Of a DNA stretch of 33,285 nt, positions 13,623 through 20,789 are shown piece after piece. The stretch is taken from assembly GCA_017525245.1 (NCBI GenBank), contig JAFXTE010000067.1, positions 1 through 33,285 of the forward strand. Direction: 5' to 3'. Numbering within the stretch: position 1 is the first letter of the stretch; every line of letters begins with the position of its first letter. A program made the translations under genes and the position numbers. A model generated the notes under the pieces. That model saw only the letters and a program-made list of their open reading frames with translations, was not told the DNA's origin and did no database searches. This DNA is from Bacteroidales bacterium. GTDB taxonomy: Bacteria > Bacteroidota > Bacteroidia > Bacteroidales > WCHB1-69.

Positions 13623-15341
13623 ATGAACCTCTCCGTTTCCGCCACCAAATCCCAAATCCTCGGGCTGATGCTCTGCCCCAAGTACCACGTCTCCGTCGAG
13701 GGGCGCGGTACCGGCAAGAGCTTCGACATCGGCTTCACCATGGACAAGATCGTGCGGGCAATGCCCCGCTCCATCACCGCCATCACCGGGAAGACCTACG
13801 GCCAGCTGCTCACCAACACCCTGCCGTCGTCGCTGAAGTTGCTCGGCAAGATGGGCTACGTGAAGGACGGCAACTTCGTGGTGTGCAAGCGACCGCCCTC
13901 CTGGTTCAAGAGCCCTTACGAGCAGATCAACCGCTACGACAACATCATCAGTTTCAGCAACGGGGCGTGTTTCGCCCTCATCAGTCAGAGCGAGAAAGGC
14001 AGCGGGCGTGGTAAGAACATCGACTTCGAAATCATGGACGAAGCCCTTACCATCAACAAGGAACAGTACGACTACGAGGTGTCGCCCGCCAACCGTGGCA
14101 ACAACGAGTATTTCGGTCCCCGCAGCGCCAACCCGGTGAGTTTCCACCATGGTTTCAAGTACTCCACCTCCATGCCGCCCACCAAGGCCGGCCGCTGGAT
14201 CCTGGACTACGCCAAATACTACGAGGAGGAAAAGGGCATCAACCTGTTCAGCGTGTGGAACCGCATCGTAAAGATGCAGATTGAGCTGCTGAAGCTGACG
14301 GATCCGCGCCAGTTTGCCGATGCCTGGAACGAGATCATCCGCCTCAAGCACAAGATACAGCCGTTCCTCAGCCGGGAAGGACTGCTGTTCACCTGCAGCA
14401 ACGCTTTCGACAATCTGGAGAACCTCGGTCTATCCTACATCCGGCGGGAGTACCAGAAGCAACCCTACCTCACCTTCCTCATCGAGGTGATGAACTACCT
14501 GTTCGACAAAGTGGAGGACTGCTTCTACAGCATCAACGAGGAAAAGCAGATCTACTATGCTTCCGACCAAAGCAAGATGATCATGGACTTGGCCAAGGAG
14601 ACCAACTTCGACTACAAGCCGGAAGATATCCTTGGTTCCTCGATATACGACCGCGACTGCAACCCGTCTGTCCCCTTGGAGATAGTGCCGGACTGGGGTT
14701 CCGCTATCTGCCTCTTCAGCGTGAGCCAGACCCGAAACTTCGACTTCGTGTCCGGACTGACCACCCAGCAGGAAGTCCACAACATCATCAACGAGTTCTT
14801 TGTGAAGCCCGATGGCAACAGCAACGTGCTCATCAAGGAGCTGTGCGCTAAGTTCAGCGACCACTACCGCAAGCACACCAACCGCGAGCTGCACTACTAC
14901 AAAGACAAGTACGGCGACAGCCGCAACCCCAACATCGTAAAGTCGAAGACCTACAACCAGTTGGCGGTGGAGTACCTGACCGCTGCGGGCTGGACGGTGA
15001 TCGAGCACGAGCACCCGGGAATGGAGCCGCCGCAGAGCGACAAATACGTGCTTATCAACAGCATCCTGAAAGAGGACAATCCGGAGCTGCCCTTGTTCCG
15101 TATCAACGGCACGCGCTGCCGTTACACCCTCATCAGCATGAACAATGCCATGGTGAAGGAGTATGACGGCCAGCTGAAGAAGGACAAGAGCAGCGAGCGA
15201 CGCGGCAGCGGGGTGCTCCCGGAGGAGGCCACCCACTTCAGCGATGCCGTCGATAAGATCCTGTGGACCAAGTACGGTGTCATGGTCAAGCGCGACGGCG
15301 GCGACTTCATCCCGGTGCGAATGGGCGGGAAGACGCTGTAG
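13623..15341 (+). CDS. Terminase large subunit
   Basis: This 572-residue protein is the packaging motor. The ATPase domain carries Walker A GRGTGKS at residues 27-33 and a Walker B strand FEIMDEA with D139-E140. The C-terminal half has the pattern of the RNase H-like nuclease: IVPDWGSAICLFSVSQ for the first acidic strand and DAVDKILWTKYG near the end. It would translocate DNA into the prohead and cut concatemers. The start at 13623 is chosen because the domain begins there; a long upstream in-frame extension overlaps the small subunit. The stop codon TAG lies inside GTAG, the end of a palindromic element fragment (15338-15358), so the exact C-terminus may have been set by that insertion. Confidence 0.85.
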   Translation: MNLSVSATKSQILGLMLCPKYHVSVEGRGTGKSFDIGFTMDKIVRAMPRSITAITGKTYGQLLTNTLPSSLKLLGKMGYVKDGNFVVCKRPPSWFKSPYEQINRYDNIISFSNGACFALISQSEKGSGRGKNIDFEIMDEALTINKEQYDYEVSPANRGNNEYFGPRSANPVSFHHGFKYSTSMPPTKAGRWILDYAKYYEEEKGINLFSVWNRIVKMQIELLKLTDPRQFADAWNEIIRLKHKIQPFLSREGLLFTCSNAFDNLENLGLSYIRREYQKQPYLTFLIEVMNYLFDKVEDCFYSINEEKQIYYASDQSKMIMDLAKETNFDYKPEDILGSSIYDRDCNPSVPLEIVPDWGSAICLFSVSQTRNFDFVSGLTTQQEVHNIINEFFVKPDGNSNVLIKELCAKFSDHYRKHTNRELHYYKDKYGDSRNPNIVKSKTYNQLAVEYLTAAGWTVIEHEHPGMEPPQSDKYVLINSILKEDNPELPLFRINGTRCRYTLISMNNAMVKEYDGQLKKDKSSERRGSGVLPEEATHFSDAVDKILWTKYGVMVKRDGGDFIPVRMGGKTL

Positions 15342-15358
15342 GAGCCGACGCTTCCGAG
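15338..15358 (-). repeat. Half copy of the MITE-like element at the terminase stop
   Basis: Its reverse complement, 21 bases ending in CGTCGGCTCCTAC, differs at one position from the right end of the element at 4656-4720. The GTAG at its edge provides the terminase stop codon. Confidence 0.7.
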
Positions 15359-15401
15359 TATCAATATATCACAACTCCCTGATAATCAACTTACCTTTGC
15401 A

Positions 15402-15438
15402 TTGTCCCAACGGGTTCCGCGAGCTCGTTTTATTTTTG
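15402..15438 (+). promoter_or_regulatory. Late promoter B (DUF4417 block)
   Basis: TTGTCCCAAC (15402-15411), 19-base spacer, TATTTTTG (15431-15438), then GCCGCAAAAATTA. The leader to the ATG at 15469 is about 24 bases. The spacer shares GTTCCG with promoter C. Confidence 0.75.
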
Positions 15439-15468
15439 CCGCAAAAATTACTACACAAAGCGACAAAG

Positions 15469-16095
15469 ATGACAAACGACGCACTGAACCTTGGGCTGCT
15501 TCCGGTGGAACTGACCGACGGCTATAACCTGCCAGTGGTGGGTGCGGATGCCGTGCCGACCGCCGAAAGCCTCATTCCGTTCAACCGGGCTAAGACCTGC
15601 CTGAGACGGGATGTGGGCGTACACTTCTTCATCGATGACTACCAGTTCGAGCGGGTGTGGAAATCTCCGCAGCTCTATGTGGAGATGCTGAAGCGGTACC
15701 GTTTTGTCTGCGCCCCGGATTTCAGTCTCTACTTGGACATGCCGATGGCGGCCAAGATTTGGAACGTCTATCGCAGCCGTCTCATCACGGCCTACTGGCA
15801 AAAGCAAGGTGTAAAGGTGGTGCCCGTGTTGCAGTGGGCAGATCCTGCGACGTGGAAGTTCTGTTTTGAGGGCATCGAGCCAGGTAGCACGGTGGCGGTA
15901 AGCACATTAGGTGCGGCGAAACATAAGTATTCGATATTGATCTGGAAGATGGGAATGGATAATGCTATCAGGGAAATAAAACCAAAGATCATATTGTTGT
16001 ATGGCACTCCCATTGCAGACTATGATTTCGGAGACATCGAAGTGGTGCATTACAAGAACGAGGTGTTGGAAAGGAGGGCTGGCCATGGGCGGTAG
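15469..16095 (+). CDS. DUF4417 family protein
   Basis: This 208-residue protein matches the DUF4417 family by VGVHFFIDDYQFERVW, FVCAPDFSLYLDMPMAAKIWNVYRSRLITAYWQKQGVKVVPVLQWAD, WKFCFEGIEPGSTVAVSTLG and a late PKIILLYGTPI. The family occurs in phages and mobile elements and has no established biochemical role that I know. The start at 15469 is set by promoter B; an upstream open frame runs antisense to nothing useful and crosses the promoter. Its stop overlaps the next gene by 11 bases. It starts the accessory block between terminase and portal. Confidence 0.75.
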   Translation: MTNDALNLGLLPVELTDGYNLPVVGADAVPTAESLIPFNRAKTCLRRDVGVHFFIDDYQFERVWKSPQLYVEMLKRYRFVCAPDFSLYLDMPMAAKIWNVYRSRLITAYWQKQGVKVVPVLQWADPATWKFCFEGIEPGSTVAVSTLGAAKHKYSILIWKMGMDNAIREIKPKIILLYGTPIADYDFGDIEVVHYKNEVLERRAGHGR

Positions 16096-16546
16096 AGGGG
16101 CATTCCAGGATTACAAGGCCGCAGCGCGTTCTGGATTTATCATTCTGGCTGGAATCTTCAAATCGGATTTCGGAAAGAAAAGGGACACTGTTCTTTCAAA
16201 CGTAAAGAGCCAATTTAAAGAACCCGTCAATAAAACCATTGTGACAGCTGATGGCAAAAAACGAAAAATTGAAGTCGGTACAAATAGCGATAGTCGGACA
16301 CACCTTGCATTTAACATTGTTGACAGAAAGGCTATGAATTCTGATGATGCATCAAAATTGCGTTCTCTATTTAAAAACTCTTCTTTTGTTAATGATTCAC
16401 CATTAAAACACGAAAGAGATGACAATTACGAGCATTTTTATTATTTTAAAGCACAGCGCAGAAATCTATACTTTCACGTTGGGGAAGGTGTCAGCAAAAG
16501 TGGAGCAAAATACTATAGATTATACGCCATTACAAAAACATTATAG
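16085..16546 (+). CDS. AT-rich accessory protein following DUF4417
   Basis: This 153-residue basic protein starts MGGRGAFQDYKAAARSG, reminiscent of the MGGRGA starts of phage proteins found next to DUF4417 genes. The C-terminal part (SLFKNSSFVNDSPLKHERDDNYEHFYYFKAQRRNLYFHVGEGVSKSGAKYYRLYAITKTL) has the strand pattern and conserved-looking H/R/Y residues of small phage-borne nuclease-like domains (Barnase/EndoU/RelE-like), but I cannot confirm that. The gene overlaps DUF4417 by 11 bases, so the two are coupled. After about 16120 its DNA is far more AT-rich than its neighbours, suggesting recent acquisition. Its stop lies in the foot of a long hairpin. Confidence 0.5.
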   Translation: MGGRGAFQDYKAAARSGFIILAGIFKSDFGKKRDTVLSNVKSQFKEPVNKTIVTADGKKRKIEVGTNSDSRTHLAFNIVDRKAMNSDDASKLRSLFKNSSFVNDSPLKHERDDNYEHFYYFKAQRRNLYFHVGEGVSKSGAKYYRLYAITKTL

Positions 16547-16607
16547 GAGTATTCTCCCAGGAGGTCTTGCCTCCTTTCAAATACTCCTATAACATCGTCC
16601 GAAAACG
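16533..16607 (-). ncRNA. Candidate small RNA 1 (minus strand)
   Basis: On the minus strand, TATTTTTG (16614-16621) followed by GCC is a Bacteroides-type promoter. About 15 bases into the transcript a 13-base-pair stem begins (16541-16553 with 16580-16592), with an inner AGGAGG/CCTCCT stem. It is followed on the minus strand by TGTTTTTG, a T tract found only on this side. This predicts a transcript of about 75 nt starting with a TCGTTTTCGGACGA hairpin. The hairpin may also end the 16085 gene on the plus strand. Expression is not shown. Confidence 0.45.
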
Positions 16608-16627
16608 ATGCGGCAAAAATACAAAAA
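16595..16627. repeat. 33-base direct repeat, copy 1
   Basis: The 33 bases starting TCGTCCGAAAACGA and ending GGCAAAAATACAAAAA recur at 17251-17283 with two mismatches (TG versus CA). Both copies include a minus-strand TATTTTTG box. Confidence 0.8.
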
Positions 16628-16669
16628 AAATGGAATTCATTGAATACTAACCTTAAAATTTCAAAAAAA

Positions 16670-17110
16670 ATGACAAAACAGGAATTAGATTATGCCCATT
16701 CCAAGCTGAACATGGAATACACAAAGAAAAGCAACGACATCAACCGCAGAAAGGACGATGTGAGCCGTGAAAAATTGAACCAGCTGCTTGCTATCCGGAT
16801 GGAAACCGCAGCCAAGAAAGATGAAATCCGCACGAACATCGAGATGCTGCGAAACGAACGGTTGAAGTATGAACGAGACACTTTGCTTCACAATGAAATA
16901 TCGGAAAAAATCCGCATCCAGGAGAACCGCATCGCCAGGCTTAAGGAGCAGGCGGATATTGAGGCCGCACAAGTGCATGGGAATGCCTACGCCACACGGT
17001 TACAACTCGACTATGAAGCCCGCCAGCTTTCCGAATGGTTAGAGGCGGAAAAACTCCGCATCAATGAAGCCTTCCTGCAGGAACACTACAACGAAGAACT
17101 TCTGGGTTGA
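16670..17110 (+). CDS. Coiled-coil hypothetical protein
   Basis: This 146-residue, highly charged protein is predicted by eye to be almost entirely coiled coil (LDYAHSKLNMEYTKKSNDINRRKDDVSREKLNQLLAIRMETAAKKDEIRTNIEML...). No family is recognised. The ATG at 16670 with an A8 leader is preferred to a TTG at 16640. It is bracketed by the two 33-base direct repeats. After the stop, the same frame stays open without a start up to about 17228 (SHTYEIELDNLLATKGWYGFKIKKS...), which could be the remains of a longer C-terminus or a decayed gene. Confidence 0.5.
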   Translation: MTKQELDYAHSKLNMEYTKKSNDINRRKDDVSREKLNQLLAIRMETAAKKDEIRTNIEMLRNERLKYERDTLLHNEISEKIRIQENRIARLKEQADIEAAQVHGNAYATRLQLDYEARQLSEWLEAEKLRINEAFLQEHYNEELLG

Positions 17111-17170
17111 TCGCATACATACGAAATTGAATTAGACAACCTTCTGGCGACAAAGGGTTGGTACGGTTTT

Positions 17171-17263
17171 AAAATCAAGAAATCCCTGCTGAAGCAAGGA
17201 TTCCAGGCTGGTCCGTCCCCCGCGCATGGCGAGTTGTCATGATCCTCTTGTCGTCCGAAAACG
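17171..17263 (-). ncRNA. Candidate small RNA 2 (minus strand)
   Basis: The second 33-base repeat gives the same minus-strand TATTTTTG box (17270-17277) and the same TCGTTTTCGGACGA transcript start. About 60 bases on, GAATCCTTGC and GCAGGGATTT pair across TTCA (forward 17180-17203), followed by CTTGATTTT. The stem uses G-U pairs that exist only in the minus-strand RNA. This predicts a transcript of about 90 nt. The T tract is weak. No product is proven. Confidence 0.35.
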
Positions 17264-17283
17264 ACACGGCAAAAATACAAAAA
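17251..17283. repeat. 33-base direct repeat, copy 2
   Basis: Second copy of the 16595-16627 repeat with two mismatches, located 60 bases before the integrase gene. The 17111-17343 interval otherwise holds only the start-less frame noted for the coiled-coil gene and candidate small RNA 2. Confidence 0.8.
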
Positions 17284-17343
17284 TTCTGAAAGAGTGTTAT
17301 AGCTATGAATGAAAAAGCATCAATATGAATAAAAAAATCGCGT

Positions 17344-18285
17344 ATGGAACAAGAAATGACCATCAAAGAGATAGCACGTCTTTGGAAGGAAGACAAAGCT
17401 CAATACGTCAAGTTGTCAACCGTCTCTGCATACTCGCTAATCCTTGAAAAGCATATCCAGCCCGCATTCGGTGGCAGAACACATATCGAAGAAGTGGATG
17501 TACAGCAATTCGTGATGCAGAAGTTGCAAGCCGGACTTTCACAGAAGAGTGTCCGGGATATGCTTGTGGTATTAAAAATGATTCAGCGTTTTGGTTCCAA
17601 GAGAGGTTATTTGCAGCCTGCGCAAGACTGGTCGATACGCTTTCCTACAGAACGCAATAATGCAGAGTTGGAGGTTCTGACCGTATCGCAGCAACGGAAA
17701 CTGATGCAATACATTGAAGAACACTTCTCCTTCCGTAATCTCGGCATCTTCATCTGCCTCTGCACCGGTCTGCGTATTGGCGAAGTATGTGCTTTACAAT
17801 GGGGGGATATAGACCTTTCAACTGAATCCATCTTCGTGCAGCGAACCATTGAGCGCATCTATGTCGTGGATGGTGATCAACGGCATACTGAGCTCGTCAT
17901 CGGTCCTCCCAAAACCAAGAACTCCATCCGAGAGATACCAATAAGCCGCACATTGATGAAGATGCTAAAACCCTTAAAGAAACTAATGAACGACGGCTAC
18001 TACGTGCTGACAGGCGAAGCAACGCCCACAGAACCACGCACTTATCGCAACTATTATAACCAACTGATGCACCAACTGGGTTTGCCGAGCATGAAGTTTC
18101 ATGGACTGCGACACAGTTTTGCCACCCGTTGCATAGAGAGTAGCGCCGACTATAAAACAGTAAGTGTTCTCCTTGGCCATGCCGATATCGAAACCACCCT
18201 CAACCTCTATGTCCATCCCAACAAGGAACAAAAACGTCGTTGTCTGGATAAGATGAGCGAAAAGATATTAAGTAAGAGACAATGA
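17344..18285 (+). CDS. int: Tyrosine recombinase (phage integrase)
   Basis: This 313-residue site-specific recombinase has an N-terminal SAM-like core-binding domain (about residues 5-100: TIKEIARLWKEDKAQYVKLSTVSAYSLILEKHIQPAFG). The catalytic domain carries R144 (CTGLRIGE), K191 or K193 (PPKTKN), H253-x2-R256 (HGLRHSF), H279 (LLGHA) and nucleophile Y289 (LNLYVHP). All expected catalytic residues are present, so the gene should be active. It would integrate and excise the phage or a smaller element. The position between terminase and portal genes is unusual. It overlaps the next gene by 4 bases (ATGA) and has no excisionase neighbour that I recognise. Confidence 0.88.
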   Translation: MEQEMTIKEIARLWKEDKAQYVKLSTVSAYSLILEKHIQPAFGGRTHIEEVDVQQFVMQKLQAGLSQKSVRDMLVVLKMIQRFGSKRGYLQPAQDWSIRFPTERNNAELEVLTVSQQRKLMQYIEEHFSFRNLGIFICLCTGLRIGEVCALQWGDIDLSTESIFVQRTIERIYVVDGDQRHTELVIGPPKTKNSIREIPISRTLMKMLKPLKKLMNDGYYVLTGEATPTEPRTYRNYYNQLMHQLGLPSMKFHGLRHSFATRCIESSADYKTVSVLLGHADIETTLNLYVHPNKEQKRRCLDKMSEKILSKRQ

Positions 18286-18857
18286 ATCTGTTACCCATAT
18301 TTGACGTAAAAGATTTCCGCCTTTTACCAGAGAGGTTGATGGATATCCTATTTGGTGATCAGGATGAGAGAAACCGAATCTATAAGGAGTTATTATCCCT
18401 TTTTCATGGCGACCTTTCCTACGATTGGTTCAGACAAATGTACGAGGAAGAGTACGCCCAACGTAAAGAGATCAAACAGGATTTCACCCCTAATGAGGTT
18501 TGCCAGCTTGTTTCAGGAATAGCAAACACCGGCGGGACTGTTCACGAACCCACCGCCGGAACGGGCGGTATGGTTGTGGCTGCATGGCATCATAGTTGTG
18601 AAAAGTACCTTCCGTGGAACTACCGTCCATCCAGGCATATAGTTAATTGCTGGGAATTAAGTGACCGTGCCGTACCATTCCTTCTGTTCAATTTGAGCAT
18701 CAGGGGAATGATGGGGTACGTGACTCATGGCAACGTGTTGACATTGGAGGTGACACAGCGTTACGCAATCCTTAACCGCCACGACGATCCGTTAGCGTTC
18801 TCGGACGTGGTGAAGATTGGAGCTAACGATCGGATTGTTCCGATAGCATTTCAATAG
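18282..18857 (+). CDS. N6-adenine DNA methylase-like protein lacking catalytic motif
   Basis: This 191-residue protein contains a HsdM/N6_Mtase-like SAM pocket: QDFTPNEVCQLVSGIANTGGTVHEPTAGTGGMVVAAWHH (about residues 66-104), with motif I EPTAGTGG. A WELSDRAVPFLLFNLSIRGMMGYVTHGNVL segment follows. The catalytic NPPY/DPPY motif expected after that point is absent and the protein ends at IVPIAFQ. From memory, similar short proteins occur in Bacteroidales mobile elements, so this may be a stable SAM-binding form rather than a fresh truncation. Coupled to the integrase by an ATGA overlap, it travels with it as a cassette. Confidence 0.65.
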   Translation: MNLLPIFDVKDFRLLPERLMDILFGDQDERNRIYKELLSLFHGDLSYDWFRQMYEEEYAQRKEIKQDFTPNEVCQLVSGIANTGGTVHEPTAGTGGMVVAAWHHSCEKYLPWNYRPSRHIVNCWELSDRAVPFLLFNLSIRGMMGYVTHGNVLTLEVTQRYAILNRHDDPLAFSDVVKIGANDRIVPIAFQ

Positions 18858-19034
18858 TCCCCTGCCATAGGGCCACCCCCTGTCATATTTCCTACCCGAC
18901 CCGGAGTGGAAATTTCCATTCAAAGTAGGGCGAGCGGCGGCTCGATTGTCGCTCGACGCCTTGCGAAAAAAGTTAATTTTGGGTCAAAACGTTGAATTTT
19001 AGGGAAATGCGAAAAATTTCATGTTAAGAAATCA

Positions 19035-19071
19035 CTGTCCCAACGTGTTCCGTCCGCCCATTGTATTTTTG
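19035..19071 (+). promoter_or_regulatory. Late promoter C (portal operon)
   Basis: CTGTCCCAAC (19035-19044), 19-base spacer, TATTTTTG (19064-19071), then GCCGAAAAATC. The leader to ATG 19087 is only about 9 bases, close to leaderless. The preceding gap (18858-19034) holds imperfect GC-rich hairpins (GGCGAGCG...CGCTCGACGCC near 18925-18960) and no gene. Confidence 0.75.
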
Positions 19072-19086
19072 CCGAAAAATCAGGAT

Positions 19087-19365
19087 ATGGAACAGACAAT
19101 CATACGCGCCGACGTGCTGGCCGAGATGGAAACCCGGGAAACCGCCGACAACCGCCACCGCTACTTCGCCATCCAGTTCTACAAACAGAACGGTGAGCTG
19201 GTGACGCTTCCCCGCGCCCGCAGCTGCGGTCTCCGCATGGACATGACCGACAACCGGATGCGCGGCGTGCAACAGGTGGATGAGTTCGGCAACTCCGTCG
19301 GGCACATCTACCCCGTCTGTATCGACAATATCCGCACGTTCAACAATGTACGAGTAAAGATATAA
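19087..19365 (+). CDS. Small hypothetical phage protein before portal
   Basis: This 92-residue protein (MEQTIIRADVLAEMETRETADNRHRYFAIQFYKQNGELVTLPRARSCGLRMDMTDNRMRGVQQVDEFGNSVGHIYPVCIDNIRTFNNVRVKI) has a beta-strand pattern and no recognised motif. It is the first gene from late promoter C and lies 2 bases before the portal gene, so a structural or head-joining role is plausible. The ATG at 19087 is fixed by the promoter; an upstream in-frame ATG at 19021 precedes it. Confidence 0.55.
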   Translation: MEQTIIRADVLAEMETRETADNRHRYFAIQFYKQNGELVTLPRARSCGLRMDMTDNRMRGVQQVDEFGNSVGHIYPVCIDNIRTFNNVRVKI

Positions 19366-19367
19366 CT

Positions 19368-20690
19368 ATGGAAATCCTATTCGACAAAAAAGGCGAACCG
19401 AAAATGTTCCAAGGCAAGGGTGTCTTCGGCAGCACCAACACGGTGAAGCCCGTGCAGGAACGCATTGACGACCGCTTCACGTTCCTCAAGCGCGAATACG
19501 CCACCTGGGGCGAAACCAACTGTTTCCCAGATGACGCCGAGAAAACCATCCGCAGTACCAGCGTGCTGCAGACAGGACTGAACTACAAAGCGCGGTGTTG
19601 CTACGGACAGGGCGTGGTACCGGTGAAAGTGGACGGTTTCGACGAACAGGACAACGAGATCTTCACGCCGGTGCGCGACAAAGAGGTGCTCAACTACCTG
19701 CGCGGAAAGCCGTTCCGCAATTTCCATACCGCCGCCTTCCGCGACCTGATCAAGTTCGGAAACGCCTTCCCGCTGTTGGTCTTCAACAATGCCGGCGACC
19801 GCATCGTGCGCGTGCAGATCCTCAACGCCCGGCACTGCCGCATCAGCATCGATAAGACGAAGCTACTGGTCTTCGGCGATTTCAAGCGCTCCGAACCTAC
19901 GAAGGAAGAGACGCAGGTGTATGAGATGCTCGACGAGGCCGACCCGTTCTACGACCTCCAATGGCGACGCGACACCGGCAAGCTCAAAGGGTTGAAGGCT
20001 ATCGCGTTCCCGCGCATCAGCAATTACTTCAGCAACAACGACTATTACGCCGCTCCGGACTGGCAATCCGCCCAGGAGAGCGGCTGGATCGACATCGCCC
20101 ACAAGATTCCGCAGTTCCTGAACCGCGCTTACGAGAACGCCATGCATCTGATGTGGCACGTGCAAATTCCCCATACCTATTGGGAGAAACAGTTCCCTCG
20201 TGCCGAATACAAGAATGTGGAGCAACGCAAGCAGCTTATCCAAGACTTCATGGACAAGTTCGAGAAAGAACTGACCGACACCAAAAACGCAAACAAGTCG
20301 CTCTGGACGCAGTACTACATCGATGAGAGCGGACGTGTCAACGGAGACTGGAAAATCACCCGCCTCGACAGCGAGATCAAAGCCGACGACCGGTTGAGTA
20401 TGTCGGCAGCGGCCAACAGCGAAATCCTCTTCTCGCTGATGGTGAACCCGTCGGTGCTGGGTGCCGGTATGCCGGGCGGTCCATACAGCGGCAACGCCGG
20501 CAGCGGATCCGACATCCGCGAGGGACTCCTCGTGTCGATGATCCTCAGTCACATCGAGAAACAGTCCGTCCTCGATCCCGTGGAGGTGATGTTCGAGTTC
20601 AACGGTCTACACGATATCGAACTCAAATACCGCAACATCACCCTGACCACCCTCGACAGCGGCCGCAACACCCAAGAATCTCTAACGTAG
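19368..20690 (+). CDS. Portal protein
   Basis: This 440-residue protein is the likely head portal, the ring through which DNA is packaged and the tail attaches. Support: length, place in the head-tail joining cluster, and a portal-like layout with an N-terminal wing, RDLIKFGNAFPLLVFNN (about residues 125-141), VQILNARHCRISIDK, an alpha-helical stem region (about 245-300) and the late AAANSEILFSLMVNPSVLGAGMPGG...SGSDIREGLLVSMILSHIEKQ segment. It ends TLDSGRNTQESLT. The TAG stop belongs to the GTAG edge of a palindromic element (20687-20744), which therefore sets the C-terminus. It lies far downstream of the capsid gene, the reverse of the usual portal-protease-capsid order. Confidence 0.78.
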   Translation: MEILFDKKGEPKMFQGKGVFGSTNTVKPVQERIDDRFTFLKREYATWGETNCFPDDAEKTIRSTSVLQTGLNYKARCCYGQGVVPVKVDGFDEQDNEIFTPVRDKEVLNYLRGKPFRNFHTAAFRDLIKFGNAFPLLVFNNAGDRIVRVQILNARHCRISIDKTKLLVFGDFKRSEPTKEETQVYEMLDEADPFYDLQWRRDTGKLKGLKAIAFPRISNYFSNNDYYAAPDWQSAQESGWIDIAHKIPQFLNRAYENAMHLMWHVQIPHTYWEKQFPRAEYKNVEQRKQLIQDFMDKFEKELTDTKNANKSLWTQYYIDESGRVNGDWKITRLDSEIKADDRLSMSAAANSEILFSLMVNPSVLGAGMPGGPYSGNAGSGSDIREGLLVSMILSHIEKQSVLDPVEVMFEFNGLHDIELKYRNITLTTLDSGRNTQESLT

Positions 20691-20744
20691 AGACAGAGCG
20701 TGGCACGTCTCGACGTTTCGACGCTTGGAGGCGTCGGCTCCTAC
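20687..20744. repeat. Second, diverged copy of the MITE-like element
   Basis: 58 bases starting GTAGAGAC and ending GGCTCCTAC align with 4659-4717. The right half (20724-20744) differs by one base in 21 and the left half has diverged. Its first GTAG gives the portal stop codon. The following 45 bases are an AACC-rich leader (20752-20785) before the 20790 gene. Confidence 0.7.
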
Positions 20745-20789
20745 CCCAACTCAATAACCTATAACCAATAACCCATAACCATTAAAAAG

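Noticed and set aside
17111-17228. Start-less frame after the coiled-coil gene (SHTYEIELDNLLATKGWYGFKIKKS...)
   Set aside because: It looks protein-like but has no start codon and follows an in-frame TGA. It could be readthrough or a decayed end; noted in the neighbouring entry rather than called as a gene.
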